Notes: generated by a model not told the origin, from the sequence alone. 64,000 bases of DNA from Faeciplasma sp048393055 (GCA_048393055.1 DBFJJS010000019.1:1-64000); one strand, 5' to 3'; positions 49,450 through 57,816 are shown, numbered from the stretch's first letter. A program made the numbers and translations.

Positions 49450-51996
49450 TTGCACGGCAAGGGTCGTTTACTTAAGATGGCTGACAGGAATTTATCAGTA
49501 GACGAGATATTGGAGCAGTATTCAAATAAGCTGGCTAAGAACAAACCTGACGTGGAAGTTGATATCGATTCGATTTTAAACGGCGCTCAGCATGGCGCGG
49601 CGCATCACAAGACGGAGATGATCGAGGATGTGCTCGAAATAGGCGACAACAGCTTTGTATTTGACCCCGGGGACGAGCAGAATTCCAATGAAGATATCAG
49701 CGTTCAAAGCGGCGAGCGCGTTTCAGACAAGGGCCCAAAGTCCTACGAGGAGGCTGCAGATTCGGGTTTGAGACGCGCAAGAGAGACAACGCAGGGTACC
49801 GACGCTATAGAACGGGTGTTAGATAGCCGTGCGTATGATAGGGTAGAAAAGTCTTCACATGCAGAAACCGGGAATGTAAGCGAGGCAGATGATAAAAGCC
49901 CGGCGGTATATGAAAAAACGGGTTCGCGGGATCGCGGCGAAATTCCACAGATAAGACCTGTCACAGGGAAAAACGCCGACAGCGCTATAATGCAGGGGCT
50001 TTTAAAACTTAAAAGCGAGCGTGGGGCGCCAAAGCAGCAAAATAAGAAGGTAACTCCTGTAAATCGAGCTTCGATAAGCGATATTGACCTTGGAATAGAG
50101 AAAAAAGTAATACCCAGCACAGAGGTAGGAATAGACGAGAACGCCAGTGAGGAGGAAAAGCTTGCTTACTTAAACGCCAAGAGGCGTGAAAGGGTAAAGG
50201 AGTTCGTTGCTCAGACAGAGGAGGAAGAAAAACCTAAAAGAGGCTCTATTGCGGATTTTGAAAGCTTCGACCAGGCCAAGGAGATGTCGCATAGCATAGC
50301 GTCGCTGAAATCAAGCCTTGTAGTCAGGCTGTGCGTCCTGCTTGTTCTGGGAATAGTGAGCGCATATCTTACGATCGCAACCGATTCCGGACTTTCGCTC
50401 ATACCGGTGCTGTCACAGTCGACGTCTTATCTTTTTGTTCATGTAATACTCGGGCTTGTGGCGGCGTTTGTATCGTATACCGTGCTGTCGGTTGGAATAA
50501 GGAAGCTTATTTCGCTTAAGGCGGACAGCGACAGCCTTGCCGCGGTGTCGGTGATATTCAGCCTTGTTTCAGCCATAGTAATGCTTGCCGATTCAGAGCT
50601 TGTACAGACAAAAACCGCGCATGTATATGTCAGCGTTGCGATTATAGGTCTTTTGGTGAACACCATAGGCAAGCTGCTTATAGTTACAAGGACCGAGCGA
50701 AATTTCAGATATATTTCCGGCGGCTATTCAAAGTACGCCGCCATGCATATCGACGATGAGGAAGTAGCGTCCAGGTTTACAAAGGGCGCGCTGACGGATT
50801 TCCCTTCGCTCACTACTGCGAGAAAGACGGAGTTTGTAAACGATTTTATTAAAAACAGCTACTCTGCGGACATGACCGATTCGTTCTCTAAGGTTTACGT
50901 TCCTATAGCGGCGGGAATAGCGGTTCTTGTCGGAATCGTTTCGGCGTTTATTTATCCTGAGAGGATAACCGAAACGGCGGACAGGGTTTATTACGCTCTT
51001 GCCTGCGCCGCGGGAACGATGTCGCTTTGCTCTGCTATGGGCATGATGCTTGTAACGAATATACCGCTTGCAAAGGCCTCTAAAAAGTATTTACAGGCCT
51101 CGGCCGTCATGCTGGGATATTCCGCCGTAGAAAAATTTGCCGACACCAACTCGCTCCTTATAGACGCCATAGACCTGTTCCCAGACGGAATGGTGGATAT
51201 AATAAATATCAAGCCGGTGAAGAAAACCCCGATAGAGGACGGAATAATATATGCGGCGTCGCTGTGCTGCCAGACGGAAAGCATACTGCGTCCCGCATTT
51301 TACAAGATGATAAAGGGAAAGACGGAAATGCTTTATCCCGTCGAGAGCTATATTTATGAGGACGGCCTAGGTCTTTCCGGCTGGATAGAAAACAAGCGGG
51401 TCCTGTTCGGAAACCGCGCGCTTATGGAAAGCCACTCGATAGAGGGTATTCCCACTCCCGAAAAGGAAGCGGAGTATGCCAAGGGCAACGGACTTGTGTA
51501 CCTTTCGATAGGCGGAAACATGGCGATGATATTTGTAGTCAGGGTAAAGCCGTCGGTGTCTGTGGCAAAGGCGCTCAAGCAGCTTGAAAAGCAGAAGATA
51601 ACCGTTATTTTGCGCTCTGTTGACTCGCTTTTGAGCATAACGCGTCTTTCGGAGCTGTTCGATGTTTCGCCAAACCTGTTTAAGCTTTTGCCGTTCAGAT
51701 ATCACGCCGATTACGACGCACAGACCTCGTATGTGGCGCAGATGTCCTCCCCGATGATATATTCGGGACGCTTTGCGTCGCTTGCAATGCTTTTGACCGG
51801 CACAAAGAGATTACAGAGAAGCGCTGCTGTCGGAGTTGCCGTGCAGACGCTTTCGGCGGTTCTGGGAATAATTTTGGCAGTGATATTTGCGTTTATGGGT
51901 TCGTTCGGAAGCGTGCTCACCGGAACGTTTATACTTATATATAACGTTATCTGGGCACTGGTGACCGCAATAGTCCAGTATGTGGCGAAAACCTGA
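49450..51996 (+). CDS. P-type ATPase-like pseudoenzyme, multi-pass
   Basis: The 848-aa protein has an N-terminal, charged, probably disordered region of about 280 residues (VDEILEQYSNKLAKNKPDVEVDIDS; EEKLAYLNAKRRERVKEFV) followed by helices that follow P1B ATPase order: four membrane helices, a small cytoplasmic region, two helices, a large cytoplasmic region, and two final helices. The large region resembles P and N domains (DGIIYAASLCCQTESILRPAFYKMI, then DGLGLSGWIENKRVLFGNRALM and KALKQLEKQKITVILRSVDSLLSITRLSELF). The phosphorylation site DKTGT is replaced by DAIDL (Asp572), the helix-6 CPC by SLCSA, and TGD and GDGxND are missing. It is unlikely to pump metal by the normal cycle. The start could also be GTG 49435 or ATG 49477; AAAGGAGAG sits just before the TTG at 49450. 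Confidence 0.78.
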   Translation: MHGKGRLLKMADRNLSVDEILEQYSNKLAKNKPDVEVDIDSILNGAQHGAAHHKTEMIEDVLEIGDNSFVFDPGDEQNSNEDISVQSGERVSDKGPKSYEEAADSGLRRARETTQGTDAIERVLDSRAYDRVEKSSHAETGNVSEADDKSPAVYEKTGSRDRGEIPQIRPVTGKNADSAIMQGLLKLKSERGAPKQQNKKVTPVNRASISDIDLGIEKKVIPSTEVGIDENASEEEKLAYLNAKRRERVKEFVAQTEEEEKPKRGSIADFESFDQAKEMSHSIASLKSSLVVRLCVLLVLGIVSAYLTIATDSGLSLIPVLSQSTSYLFVHVILGLVAAFVSYTVLSVGIRKLISLKADSDSLAAVSVIFSLVSAIVMLADSELVQTKTAHVYVSVAIIGLLVNTIGKLLIVTRTERNFRYISGGYSKYAAMHIDDEEVASRFTKGALTDFPSLTTARKTEFVNDFIKNSYSADMTDSFSKVYVPIAAGIAVLVGIVSAFIYPERITETADRVYYALACAAGTMSLCSAMGMMLVTNIPLAKASKKYLQASAVMLGYSAVEKFADTNSLLIDAIDLFPDGMVDIINIKPVKKTPIEDGIIYAASLCCQTESILRPAFYKMIKGKTEMLYPVESYIYEDGLGLSGWIENKRVLFGNRALMESHSIEGIPTPEKEAEYAKGNGLVYLSIGGNMAMIFVVRVKPSVSVAKALKQLEKQKITVILRSVDSLLSITRLSELFDVSPNLFKLLPFRYHADYDAQTSYVAQMSSPMIYSGRFASLAMLLTGTKRLQRSAAVGVAVQTLSAVLGIILAVIFAFMGSFGSVLTGTFILIYNVIWALVTAIVQYVAKT

Positions 51997-52010
51997 TAAT
52001 ATTAAACGAA

Positions 52011-52043
52011 AACGGGTCGGGACCTGATTCTCGACCCGTTTTT
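52011..52043 (+). terminator. terminator after the 49450 gene
   Basis: AACGGGTCG (52011-52019) pairs with CGACCCGTT (52032-52040) around a 12-base loop, followed by T5. Confidence 0.87.
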
Positions 52044-52128
52044 AATGCAATGCTATCGAACTTTAATTTGTATTAATAGTGCAGGATGCTGTAAACGCTT
52101 TTTAAATTAAAGAACAGGCGGTGATTAA

Positions 52129-53514
52129 ATGGTTGATGTAAAAAGGATATCGGCGGCGTTTTTGGCTGTAGCTGTGTGCTTAGCTCTGTGCGCGTGCTCT
52201 GGCGGCGAGGATAAGCCAAATGAGCCCGGCAGCACTGCTTCGGGTGCAGATTCATCTGGGGAATCATGCGGCTTGCAGACGGGAAGCAATGAGTCGTTGA
52301 ATGGCGAGGAGGCTCAGCCGGAAGAGGAGGCGTCGGCCGTCGAGATGATATCGGTCAAGCTCTCGGAAAACGGAATAGCGCTTGAGACGGGCGAGGAAAC
52401 CGCAGCTGAGCAGGAGTACGGCAAGCAGTCATCCGTTGCAATGGAGCTTCCTAACGGCGATATGATAGTAGTCACCACCTTTGAAAGCGAGGACGCCGCA
52501 AAGACCTATTCGGGCTACTACAACGAGTCCGGCGACATATTCAACGACGGCGAGCAGTCGATGGTCATAGATTATATAGCCCCAGTTCATTTCTGGCAGC
52601 ACGGGCGGTATATAATTGAATACTGCTCGGCGACAGGCGAGGAGCTGTATTTGCTTAACGAGCTGTTTGGAAATGAGTTTGCGGGGGCTGGAAGCGATTT
52701 TTACTATCCCGAATACGCCTATGAGCTTTACGATGCGCTCGGCTCGGCGGGTTACAGCTATGACAGCAGCCGTGTATTTGAAATGCAGCAGCTTTACATG
52801 TATCAGCAGGACAGCATGTGCGAAATAGAGCTTGACAGCGGCGAAACGATTTCACTTCGGTGGTTCTCGGACGAATCCAAGGCTAAGGACCATGTGTCGA
52901 GGTTCTCGCCGGACGGGGAAAGCTATACCGGCTTTGCGGGAAGTAACAGAACAAGCATAGATCTTGGCAGGCAGGAGCCGCTGCGCGTTTTCAGAAAAGG
53001 CGGTGTTGCGGCGGAATACAGCGGTGACGACCCGAATGTTTTGTCTGTCCTTGAGAGTGTATACGGCGCTCAGCTTGTGCCGTATGAGGCGGACGGACCG
53101 GTTGATTTGCAGTATGAGGCGAGGCTTGTCAGAACGGATTGCAATATAGGCGGTGTGAGTTACCCTCAATATGCTATAGTTCGTTCTGTTGAGGAGCTTA
53201 ATGAGTACGTGAGCGGCAGCGAGGGTATGTATAACCTCAGCGAAAATCCAGGCTGGCTTGCGGCGACCGGCATCTACGACGAAGGGTGGTTTAAGGACAA
53301 CGACCTGATACTTATTACCCTCAGCGAAAGCAGCGGTTCTGTGTCGCATGTGGTCAACTCTGTTGTCAAAAACACGGACGGCAGCTACTGCGTGACGATA
53401 GAGCGCATAGAGCCGGAAATCAGCACCGACGATATGGCGCAGTGGCATGTGCTTATAAGCGTGAGCGAGGGCAAGCTTTATCCGCTTGCGGACGTGGATG
53501 TAGTGATTGCGTAG
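52129..53514 (+). CDS. lipoprotein with two related repeat domains
   Basis: The 461-aa protein has a signal peptide with lipobox (LALCAC, Cys24), then an acidic linker. Two similar domains follow: residues 72-180 (ISVKLSENGIALETGEE...AMELPNGDMIVVTTFESEDAAKTYSGYYNESGDIF) and about 200-320 (SSRVFEMQQLYMYQQDSMCEIELDSGETISLRWFSDESKAKDHVSRFSPDGESY), sharing spacing of FxSxxxAKxY, a Gly/Ser run and a C-terminal LLxxLFG/LESVYG. A C-terminal domain (from about 340) contains YAIVRSVEELNEYVSG. No family recognised. It is probably surface exposed. Confidence 0.8.
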   Translation: MVDVKRISAAFLAVAVCLALCACSGGEDKPNEPGSTASGADSSGESCGLQTGSNESLNGEEAQPEEEASAVEMISVKLSENGIALETGEETAAEQEYGKQSSVAMELPNGDMIVVTTFESEDAAKTYSGYYNESGDIFNDGEQSMVIDYIAPVHFWQHGRYIIEYCSATGEELYLLNELFGNEFAGAGSDFYYPEYAYELYDALGSAGYSYDSSRVFEMQQLYMYQQDSMCEIELDSGETISLRWFSDESKAKDHVSRFSPDGESYTGFAGSNRTSIDLGRQEPLRVFRKGGVAAEYSGDDPNVLSVLESVYGAQLVPYEADGPVDLQYEARLVRTDCNIGGVSYPQYAIVRSVEELNEYVSGSEGMYNLSENPGWLAATGIYDEGWFKDNDLILITLSESSGSVSHVVNSVVKNTDGSYCVTIERIEPEISTDDMAQWHVLISVSEGKLYPLADVDVVIA

Positions 53515-53530
53515 CTTTTAGGACGGGCTG

Positions 53531-53559
53531 TTGACAATCATAGCATGAGAGTATATAAT
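53531..53559 (+). promoter_or_regulatory. sigma-A promoter of smpB
   Basis: TTGACA (53531-53536) and TATAAT (53554-53559), 17-base spacer, both consensus. Confidence 0.86.
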
Positions 53560-53595
53560 TTACATTACGATTTATAATCGGAAAGGTGGGTGAGC

Positions 53596-54063
53596 ATGGC
53601 GCAAAAGAGCGGACAAAGGGTCATTTCCGATAACAGACAGGCAAGGCACGATTATTTCGTGCTTGAGGCGCTTGAGGCGGGAATAGAGCTTGTCGGAACA
53701 GAGGTAAAGTCCATCAGGTGCGGCGGAGTGAATCTCAAGGACAGCTGGTGCGAGATAAAGGACGGCGAAATATTTGTCAACGGGATGCATATCAGCCCAT
53801 ACGAAAAGGGCAATATATTCAACAAAGATCCGAGGCGGACGCGCCGGCTGCTCATTCATAAGTCGGAAATAAGGCGGCTGTTTGACAAGGTGCGTCAGGA
53901 GGGTCTGACTCTTATTCCGTTAAAGCTTTATTATAAAGGCTCGAGGGTGAAAATGGAGCTCGGTCTGTGCAAGGGCAAAAAGCTGTACGATAAGCGTGAC
54001 GATATGGCAAAGCGCCAGTCGCAAAGAGATATTGAAAGAGCGATAAAGGAAAGAGGGCGTTAA
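53596..54063 (+). CDS. smpB: SsrA-binding protein SmpB
   Basis: SmpB binds tmRNA and brings it to stalled ribosomes. The 155-aa protein shows NRQARHDYFVLEALEAGIELVGTEVKSIRCGGVNLKDSW and the C-terminal basic tail KKLYDKRDDMAKRQSQRDIERAIKE. GTG two codons earlier is in frame; AAGGTGGG suits the ATG at 53596. The tmRNA gene itself lies only about 600 bases downstream, after a nitroreductase gene. Confidence 0.96.
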   Translation: MAQKSGQRVISDNRQARHDYFVLEALEAGIELVGTEVKSIRCGGVNLKDSWCEIKDGEIFVNGMHISPYEKGNIFNKDPRRTRRLLIHKSEIRRLFDKVRQEGLTLIPLKLYYKGSRVKMELGLCKGKKLYDKRDDMAKRQSQRDIERAIKERGR

Positions 54064-54066
54064 TAA

Positions 54067-54573
54067 ATGGAGTTTGACAATTTGGTACTTAAAAGGCGCA
54101 GCACAAGGGAGTTTACTGATAAGCCCGTAACGAGGGAGCAGATAGATTATATCCTGTCGGCGGCTATTAAGGCGCCTAGCGCAAGAAACATGCAGTCGTG
54201 GCATTTTTACGCCGTTACTGACCCCGGGGTCAAGGCAAAGTTTAAAAGCTTCTGCGCGGACTGGGTGTCAAAAGCGCCGGTGGTGTTCGTAATATGTACG
54301 GACGGCGGCGAAATGCTTTCTCTTGCGGGCAAAAAGGGAGAGAAGTTTATAATTCAGGATACCGCGCTCGCAATGGAAAACATGCTGCTGGCGGCTGCGA
54401 ATATCGGCTTGGGCGGATGCATTATTGGCTCGTATGACGACGATATCTGCCGCAGGGAGCTTAACATTCCACAAAAGTACGCGCCTGTTGCTCTGATGTC
54501 TGTCGGAGAACCCGCGAAGGACGTCCCACCGAGGGAGAGAAAGCCGCTGGAGGAAGCAGTAACTTATATCTAA
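54067..54573 (+). CDS. nitroreductase family protein
   Basis: The 168-aa protein belongs to FMN-dependent nitroreductases: RRSTREFTDKPVTREQIDYILSAAIKAPSARNMQSWHFYAV is the N-terminal flavin-binding motif, followed by IQDTALAMENMLLAAANIGLGGCIIGS. It probably reduces quinones, nitro compounds or an unknown electrophile using NAD(P)H. It starts three bases after smpB. The length is at the short end of the family. Confidence 0.9.
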   Translation: MEFDNLVLKRRSTREFTDKPVTREQIDYILSAAIKAPSARNMQSWHFYAVTDPGVKAKFKSFCADWVSKAPVVFVICTDGGEMLSLAGKKGEKFIIQDTALAMENMLLAAANIGLGGCIIGSYDDDICRRELNIPQKYAPVALMSVGEPAKDVPPRERKPLEEAVTYI

Positions 54574-54577
54574 ACGT

Positions 54578-54603
54578 ATACACATGCATATACGTATGTG
54601 TAT
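54578..54603. repeat. inverted repeat after nitroreductase gene
   Basis: ATACACAT (54578-54585) and ATGTGTAT (54596-54603) are 8-base arms around 10 bases. There is little T run afterwards; it may be an inefficient terminator or processing hairpin upstream of ssrA. Confidence 0.4.
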
Positions 54604-54670
54604 TAACCATTGATTTTTGATTTTATTTTGCCTTTTGCCTGTGACCGAATCTTTCGTGAGCGGGCGATAT

Positions 54671-55021
54671 GGGGGCGTAAAGGTTTCGACGGGGATCTTG
54701 ATGGCGAATAAGCGAGTAGAGAAAGCGTCAATCTCTTTAAACGGCGCACACTTTAAATTTTAAACGACAATAATAGTTTAGAATTGGCTGCTGCTTAATA
54801 GCGGCCCGTCCTGCCGGTGAGTACTGCGGCATCGGTTTGGGCGTCGATCAGCAGTGAACGTTGTGCGGCAACTCCGGTAGCCGTGCGATGCATTACCGGA
54901 TACCAAGGCACAGAGCGTGCTTGTCCGCGCTTGACGAGGGAATACAAATGATAAGCTACACTCGTAGAAAGTTTTCCGGATGGGTTTTCGGACACGGGTT
55001 CGATTCCCGTCGCCTCCACCA
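54671..55021 (+). ncRNA. ssrA: transfer-messenger RNA (tmRNA)
   Basis: The 5' GGGGGCG (54671-54677) pairs with CGCCTCC near the 3' end, which continues as A-CCA (55018-55021). The 3' tRNA-like T-arm GGTTCGATTCCC is present. Near the 5' end the conserved TTTCGACGGGGAT-type stretch is seen. The tag reads NDNNSLELAAA (54763-54795) before the TAA at 54796-54798, ending in three Ala as in many Firmicutes tags. The codon before AAC is TTA, not the more common GCA. smpB lies 600 bases upstream. The 3' end is the proposed attachment site of the accessory element. Confidence 0.95.
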
Positions 55022-55026
55022 TAATA

Positions 55027-55049
55027 GGAACATAAAAAAGATATGTTCC
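55027..55049. repeat. inverted repeat just downstream of ssrA
   Basis: GGAACATA (55027-55034) and TATGTTCC (55042-55049) are 8-base arms with a 7-base A-rich spacer, six bases after the tmRNA 3' end, in front of the ssrA terminator. It may be an element-end feature. Confidence 0.45.
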
Positions 55050-55054
55050 GCATA

Positions 55055-55079
55055 AACCCCGATTTTATCGGGGTTTTTT
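55055..55079 (+). terminator. terminator of ssrA
   Basis: AACCCCGAT pairs with ATCGGGGTT around TTT, followed by a T run (55074-55079). Confidence 0.86.
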
Positions 55080-55183
55080 GCTGCCCAAACGCCGGGATTT
55101 TAAGATGCATATTCGTAGATATAAAACGGCTATTTTTACTTTGCGGATAGAACTGAACTCCCGTACAACAGAATAACTGCTTC

Positions 55184-55222
55184 AAACGGCAGACAAGTCG
55201 CTAAAAACTTGTCTGCCGTTTT
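55184..55222 (+). terminator. strong terminator at element start
   Basis: AAACGGCAGACAAG (55184-55197) pairs with CTTGTCTGCCGTTT (55208-55221) in a perfect 14-base stem, with further T residues on the plus strand and A residues on the left. Confidence 0.82.
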
Positions 55223-55233
55223 TGCGTTTAACT

Positions 55234-55267
55234 GCCCGAAGTTTTGCAAAAGACTTCGGGCTTTTTT
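55234..55267 (+). terminator. second terminator before the element genes
   Basis: GCCCGAAGT pairs with ACTTCGGGC around a 10-base loop, followed by T6. Together with the preceding hairpin it insulates the element from upstream transcription. Confidence 0.83.
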
Positions 55268-55292
55268 CATTTCAAGAAAAGGAGCTGACAAA

Positions 55293-55985
55293 ATGTATTT
55301 TACCAATACCCCCGCCCTCAACAGCATGGAGGCGATCATGAAAAAACTGCCCTACGGCACACAGAAAGGCGGAGGTCGGTTTCGCAGATTGTATCAATAC
55401 ACCAAGAAAGACTGCGATTGCAGACTTTGTCTCTACTACAGAAAAAAGAATGGATGTACCTTGACGCTCTGTCCTGTGTTGGAAATCCGGCTTGGATGCG
55501 GCGCGGCTACTATTGGAGATGCGGTAAAAGCTGTTTTCAAAGATACCCACAATACAGCATTCCAAAAACGCCTGTCACAAATATACCACCGAAAGGATGA
55601 TGCAAAAATGATATTTCAAAGCAACAGGCACAAGCAGATTTTTGAAGCCGAGCGATTATCTATGCGAAAGCCCGGCAAAAAGGTTCTCGCTGTTTTGTAT
55701 CTGCTGACTGCCGACCATACACTGTGGATAAAAACAAAACACCTATTCACTCCAAACGGAAAAGTGGATTTAAAAAGCGTCTGTCTCGGAAATGTTTCCA
55801 CAGACAGCTACGCCCTATGGAAAGCAGTTAAGGAACTGCAGACCGGCGAGAAACAAATATCGTTGTGCGAACTGGCAGACAACGGCATCCTCTCCGACAA
55901 CGCTTTCCGTCTGATTGTGCAGGCAGCAGCTATCGCCCGCTTTGGTACTGCAGTCTTAAATAATACGGAGGTGCGTTATGTCTGA
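55293..55985 (+). CDS. Cys-rich hypothetical protein of mobile elements
   Basis: The 230-aa protein has a central Cys cluster (CDCRLCLYYRKKNGCTLTLCPVLEIRLGCG) and a C-terminal helical domain (SLCELADNGILSDNAFRLIVQAAAIARFG). The start is the ATG at 55293 behind AAAGGAG. I do not recall a functional name; similar proteins occur in Firmicutes conjugative elements. Its stop overlaps a tiny 15-codon frame (55978-56025) that may couple translation to the next gene. Confidence 0.75.
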   Translation: MYFTNTPALNSMEAIMKKLPYGTQKGGGRFRRLYQYTKKDCDCRLCLYYRKKNGCTLTLCPVLEIRLGCGAATIGDAVKAVFKDTHNTAFQKRLSQIYHRKDDAKMIFQSNRHKQIFEAERLSMRKPGKKVLAVLYLLTADHTLWIKTKHLFTPNGKVDLKSVCLGNVSTDSYALWKAVKELQTGEKQISLCELADNGILSDNAFRLIVQAAAIARFGTAVLNNTEVRYV

Positions 55986-56028
55986 AAATCATAGCTTCGA
56001 AGAACAGCAGATTGGAGGGATATGAAAT

Positions 56029-56370
56029 ATGGCCTTACTCTTTTCTCAGGTAACTGTAACGGCAGGAAATGACACAGTAAGTTTTCTCGTTGGAGGAATT
56101 CCGAGAGAATACGATGATTTGGAGGATTGGGATGAATTCGATGACTTTCTGAAATATATCGATGAAGAAACAGAAGTGTTGGTTCATGCCGATGCTTACC
56201 TCTATGGCGAGGGAGAAACAAGCGAAGCATCCTATTCGGATATTCAGCAGTTTTCCTCACAGCTTAAATCCGGCAGCAGTTTCCTTACAGATTACTGTGA
56301 CAATATAGAGGAAGTAAATTTTAGCTTTACTTGGTCGCCGGAAGAATTATTTGGAATGGAGATGGAATGA
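56029..56370 (+). CDS. hyperacidic hypothetical protein
   Basis: The 113-aa protein contains 27 Asp/Glu and only three Arg/Lys, net charge about -24 (counted from the translation). Acid runs include EYDDLEDWDEFDDF and DEETEVLVHADAYLYGEGETSE. No family is recognised. It begins behind GGAGGG and is coupled to the Cys-rich gene through a 15-codon frame. Such charge is typical of DNA-mimic anti-restriction or inhibitor proteins; this is an inference. Confidence 0.7.
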   Translation: MALLFSQVTVTAGNDTVSFLVGGIPREYDDLEDWDEFDDFLKYIDEETEVLVHADAYLYGEGETSEASYSDIQQFSSQLKSGSSFLTDYCDNIEEVNFSFTWSPEELFGMEME

Positions 56371-56371
56371 G

Positions 56372-56665
56372 ATGAACAAATTTGAAGCAGAACGGCGCTT
56401 TGCACAGCGTATGAAGGATAACTATCCGCCCGGCACACGCATCATGCTTTTACAGATGGGCGATGATCCCCGCCCCGTTGAGCCGAACACAAGAGGTACG
56501 GTCGCAGTTGTCGATGATATGGGAACGCTGCACTGTAATTTTGATAACGGCAGACAGCTTGGCATCGTCCCCGGCGAGGACAGTTTCCGAAAATTAACCT
56601 CTGAGGAATTGGCGGAAGAACAGACAATGGCAGAGCCGGAGGACTTCAGCATGAAAATGCAGTAA
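56372..56665 (+). CDS. DUF4314 domain protein
   Basis: The 97-aa protein carries the DUF4314 core: PPGTRIMLLQMGDDPRPVEPNTRGTVAVVDDMGTLHCNFDNGRQLGIVPGEDSF. The ATG at 56372 follows the acidic gene's stop (TGAGATG). The domain is common in conjugative elements of gut Firmicutes and has an SH3-like beta-barrel form; its role is not established. Confidence 0.85.
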   Translation: MNKFEAERRFAQRMKDNYPPGTRIMLLQMGDDPRPVEPNTRGTVAVVDDMGTLHCNFDNGRQLGIVPGEDSFRKLTSEELAEEQTMAEPEDFSMKMQ

Positions 56666-56672
56666 AGAAAGG

Positions 56673-57809
56673 ATGATGAGAAAACAAAGGGCACGACGCC
56701 CTGTGGCAATTCAATTTTTTGATATGTTTGCAGGAATCGGCGGTTTCCGCTCAGGACTGGAAGCGGTCGGCGGCTACAAATGTATCGGTCACTGCGAGAT
56801 AGATAAATATGCAAATCAGGCATATAACGCTATCTACGATGTGAGAGGAGAACTGTATTTTGAAGACGCAAGAACCATCAACTCAAATGACCTTCCCGAC
56901 ATCGATCTCATCTGTGCGGGCTTTCCATGCCAAAGCTTCTCGGTTGCTGGAAAACGGCTCGAATTTGCAGACGATACAAGAGGAACTCTCTTCTTTGAGG
57001 TTGCCCGAATCGCTGAGGCGAAACGGCCTGCATATCTTCTCTTGGAAAATGTCCCCGGTTTGTTATCGCATGACGGCGGCAGGACGCTTACTATCATCTT
57101 CTCCACGCTTACTGAACTGGGGTATGATCTCGAATGGTGTGTGCATAACAGCGCAAATTTCGGAGTCCCGCAGCAGCGAAGGCGGCTGTACATTGTCGCA
57201 AGTCTTGGAGGACGAGGTACCGGACGGATATTTCCTCTCACCTGCGGCAATGCGGAAAATCTTAAAGAACTTATCTCAGGCCCGCAGGGACAAAGAGTCT
57301 ATGAAACAAACGGAGTAGCCTGTACGCAGTGTGCAGGCAGCGGCGGCTGGGGCGGCAAAACAGGATTGTATTTTATTGATATGAATTCCAATCCCATCAT
57401 CACCGATACCGCCCGATGCATTACGGCAAGACAGGACAGCGGAGTCAGCAACCGCAGAGGCGAGCATTCAGCCGTTCTTGTGACGGATGAACCCAGAGCG
57501 ATCCTCACACCCGACAGGGAAAAAGTCAGGCAACAAGGGCGCAGAGTAAAAGAACCCAATGAGCCGATGTTCACTATCACGGCGCAGGATCGGCACGGCG
57601 TATGGCACAAAGGCAGAATTCGAAAGCTCATGCCGATTGAATGCTGGCGCCTGCAGGGCTTTACCGATGAACAATTTAATAAAGCAGCCGCAACAGGTCT
57701 CTCAGACGGTCGGCTATACAAAATGGCGGGCAACGCAGTTAGCGTTCCCGTCATTTCTGCTATCGGGCAGAAAATCAAAAAATTTACTATGAACAGGAAA
57801 GCGAGGTGA
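56673..57809 (+). CDS. dcm: DNA (cytosine-5) methyltransferase
   Basis: The 378-aa enzyme methylates cytosine at C5. Motif I (FFDMFAGIGGFRSGLEAVGG), motif IV with the catalytic Cys (AGFPCQSFS), motif VI (LLENV), motif VIII (QQRRRLYIVA) and motifs IX-X near the end (RKLMPIECWRLQGFTDEQF; YKMAGNAVSVPVI) are all present. The target-recognition domain lies around 220-310. No cognate restriction endonuclease is next to it, so it probably protects the element from host restriction. It is followed by a small membrane protein gene. Confidence 0.95.
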   Translation: MMRKQRARRPVAIQFFDMFAGIGGFRSGLEAVGGYKCIGHCEIDKYANQAYNAIYDVRGELYFEDARTINSNDLPDIDLICAGFPCQSFSVAGKRLEFADDTRGTLFFEVARIAEAKRPAYLLLENVPGLLSHDGGRTLTIIFSTLTELGYDLEWCVHNSANFGVPQQRRRLYIVASLGGRGTGRIFPLTCGNAENLKELISGPQGQRVYETNGVACTQCAGSGGWGGKTGLYFIDMNSNPIITDTARCITARQDSGVSNRRGEHSAVLVTDEPRAILTPDREKVRQQGRRVKEPNEPMFTITAQDRHGVWHKGRIRKLMPIECWRLQGFTDEQFNKAAATGLSDGRLYKMAGNAVSVPVISAIGQKIKKFTMNRKAR

Positions 57810-57816
57810 TGAATCT

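Noticed and set aside
54778..55185. Minus-strand open frames across the tmRNA gene
   Set aside because: They lie inside ssrA and its terminator; the structured RNA explains the sequence.
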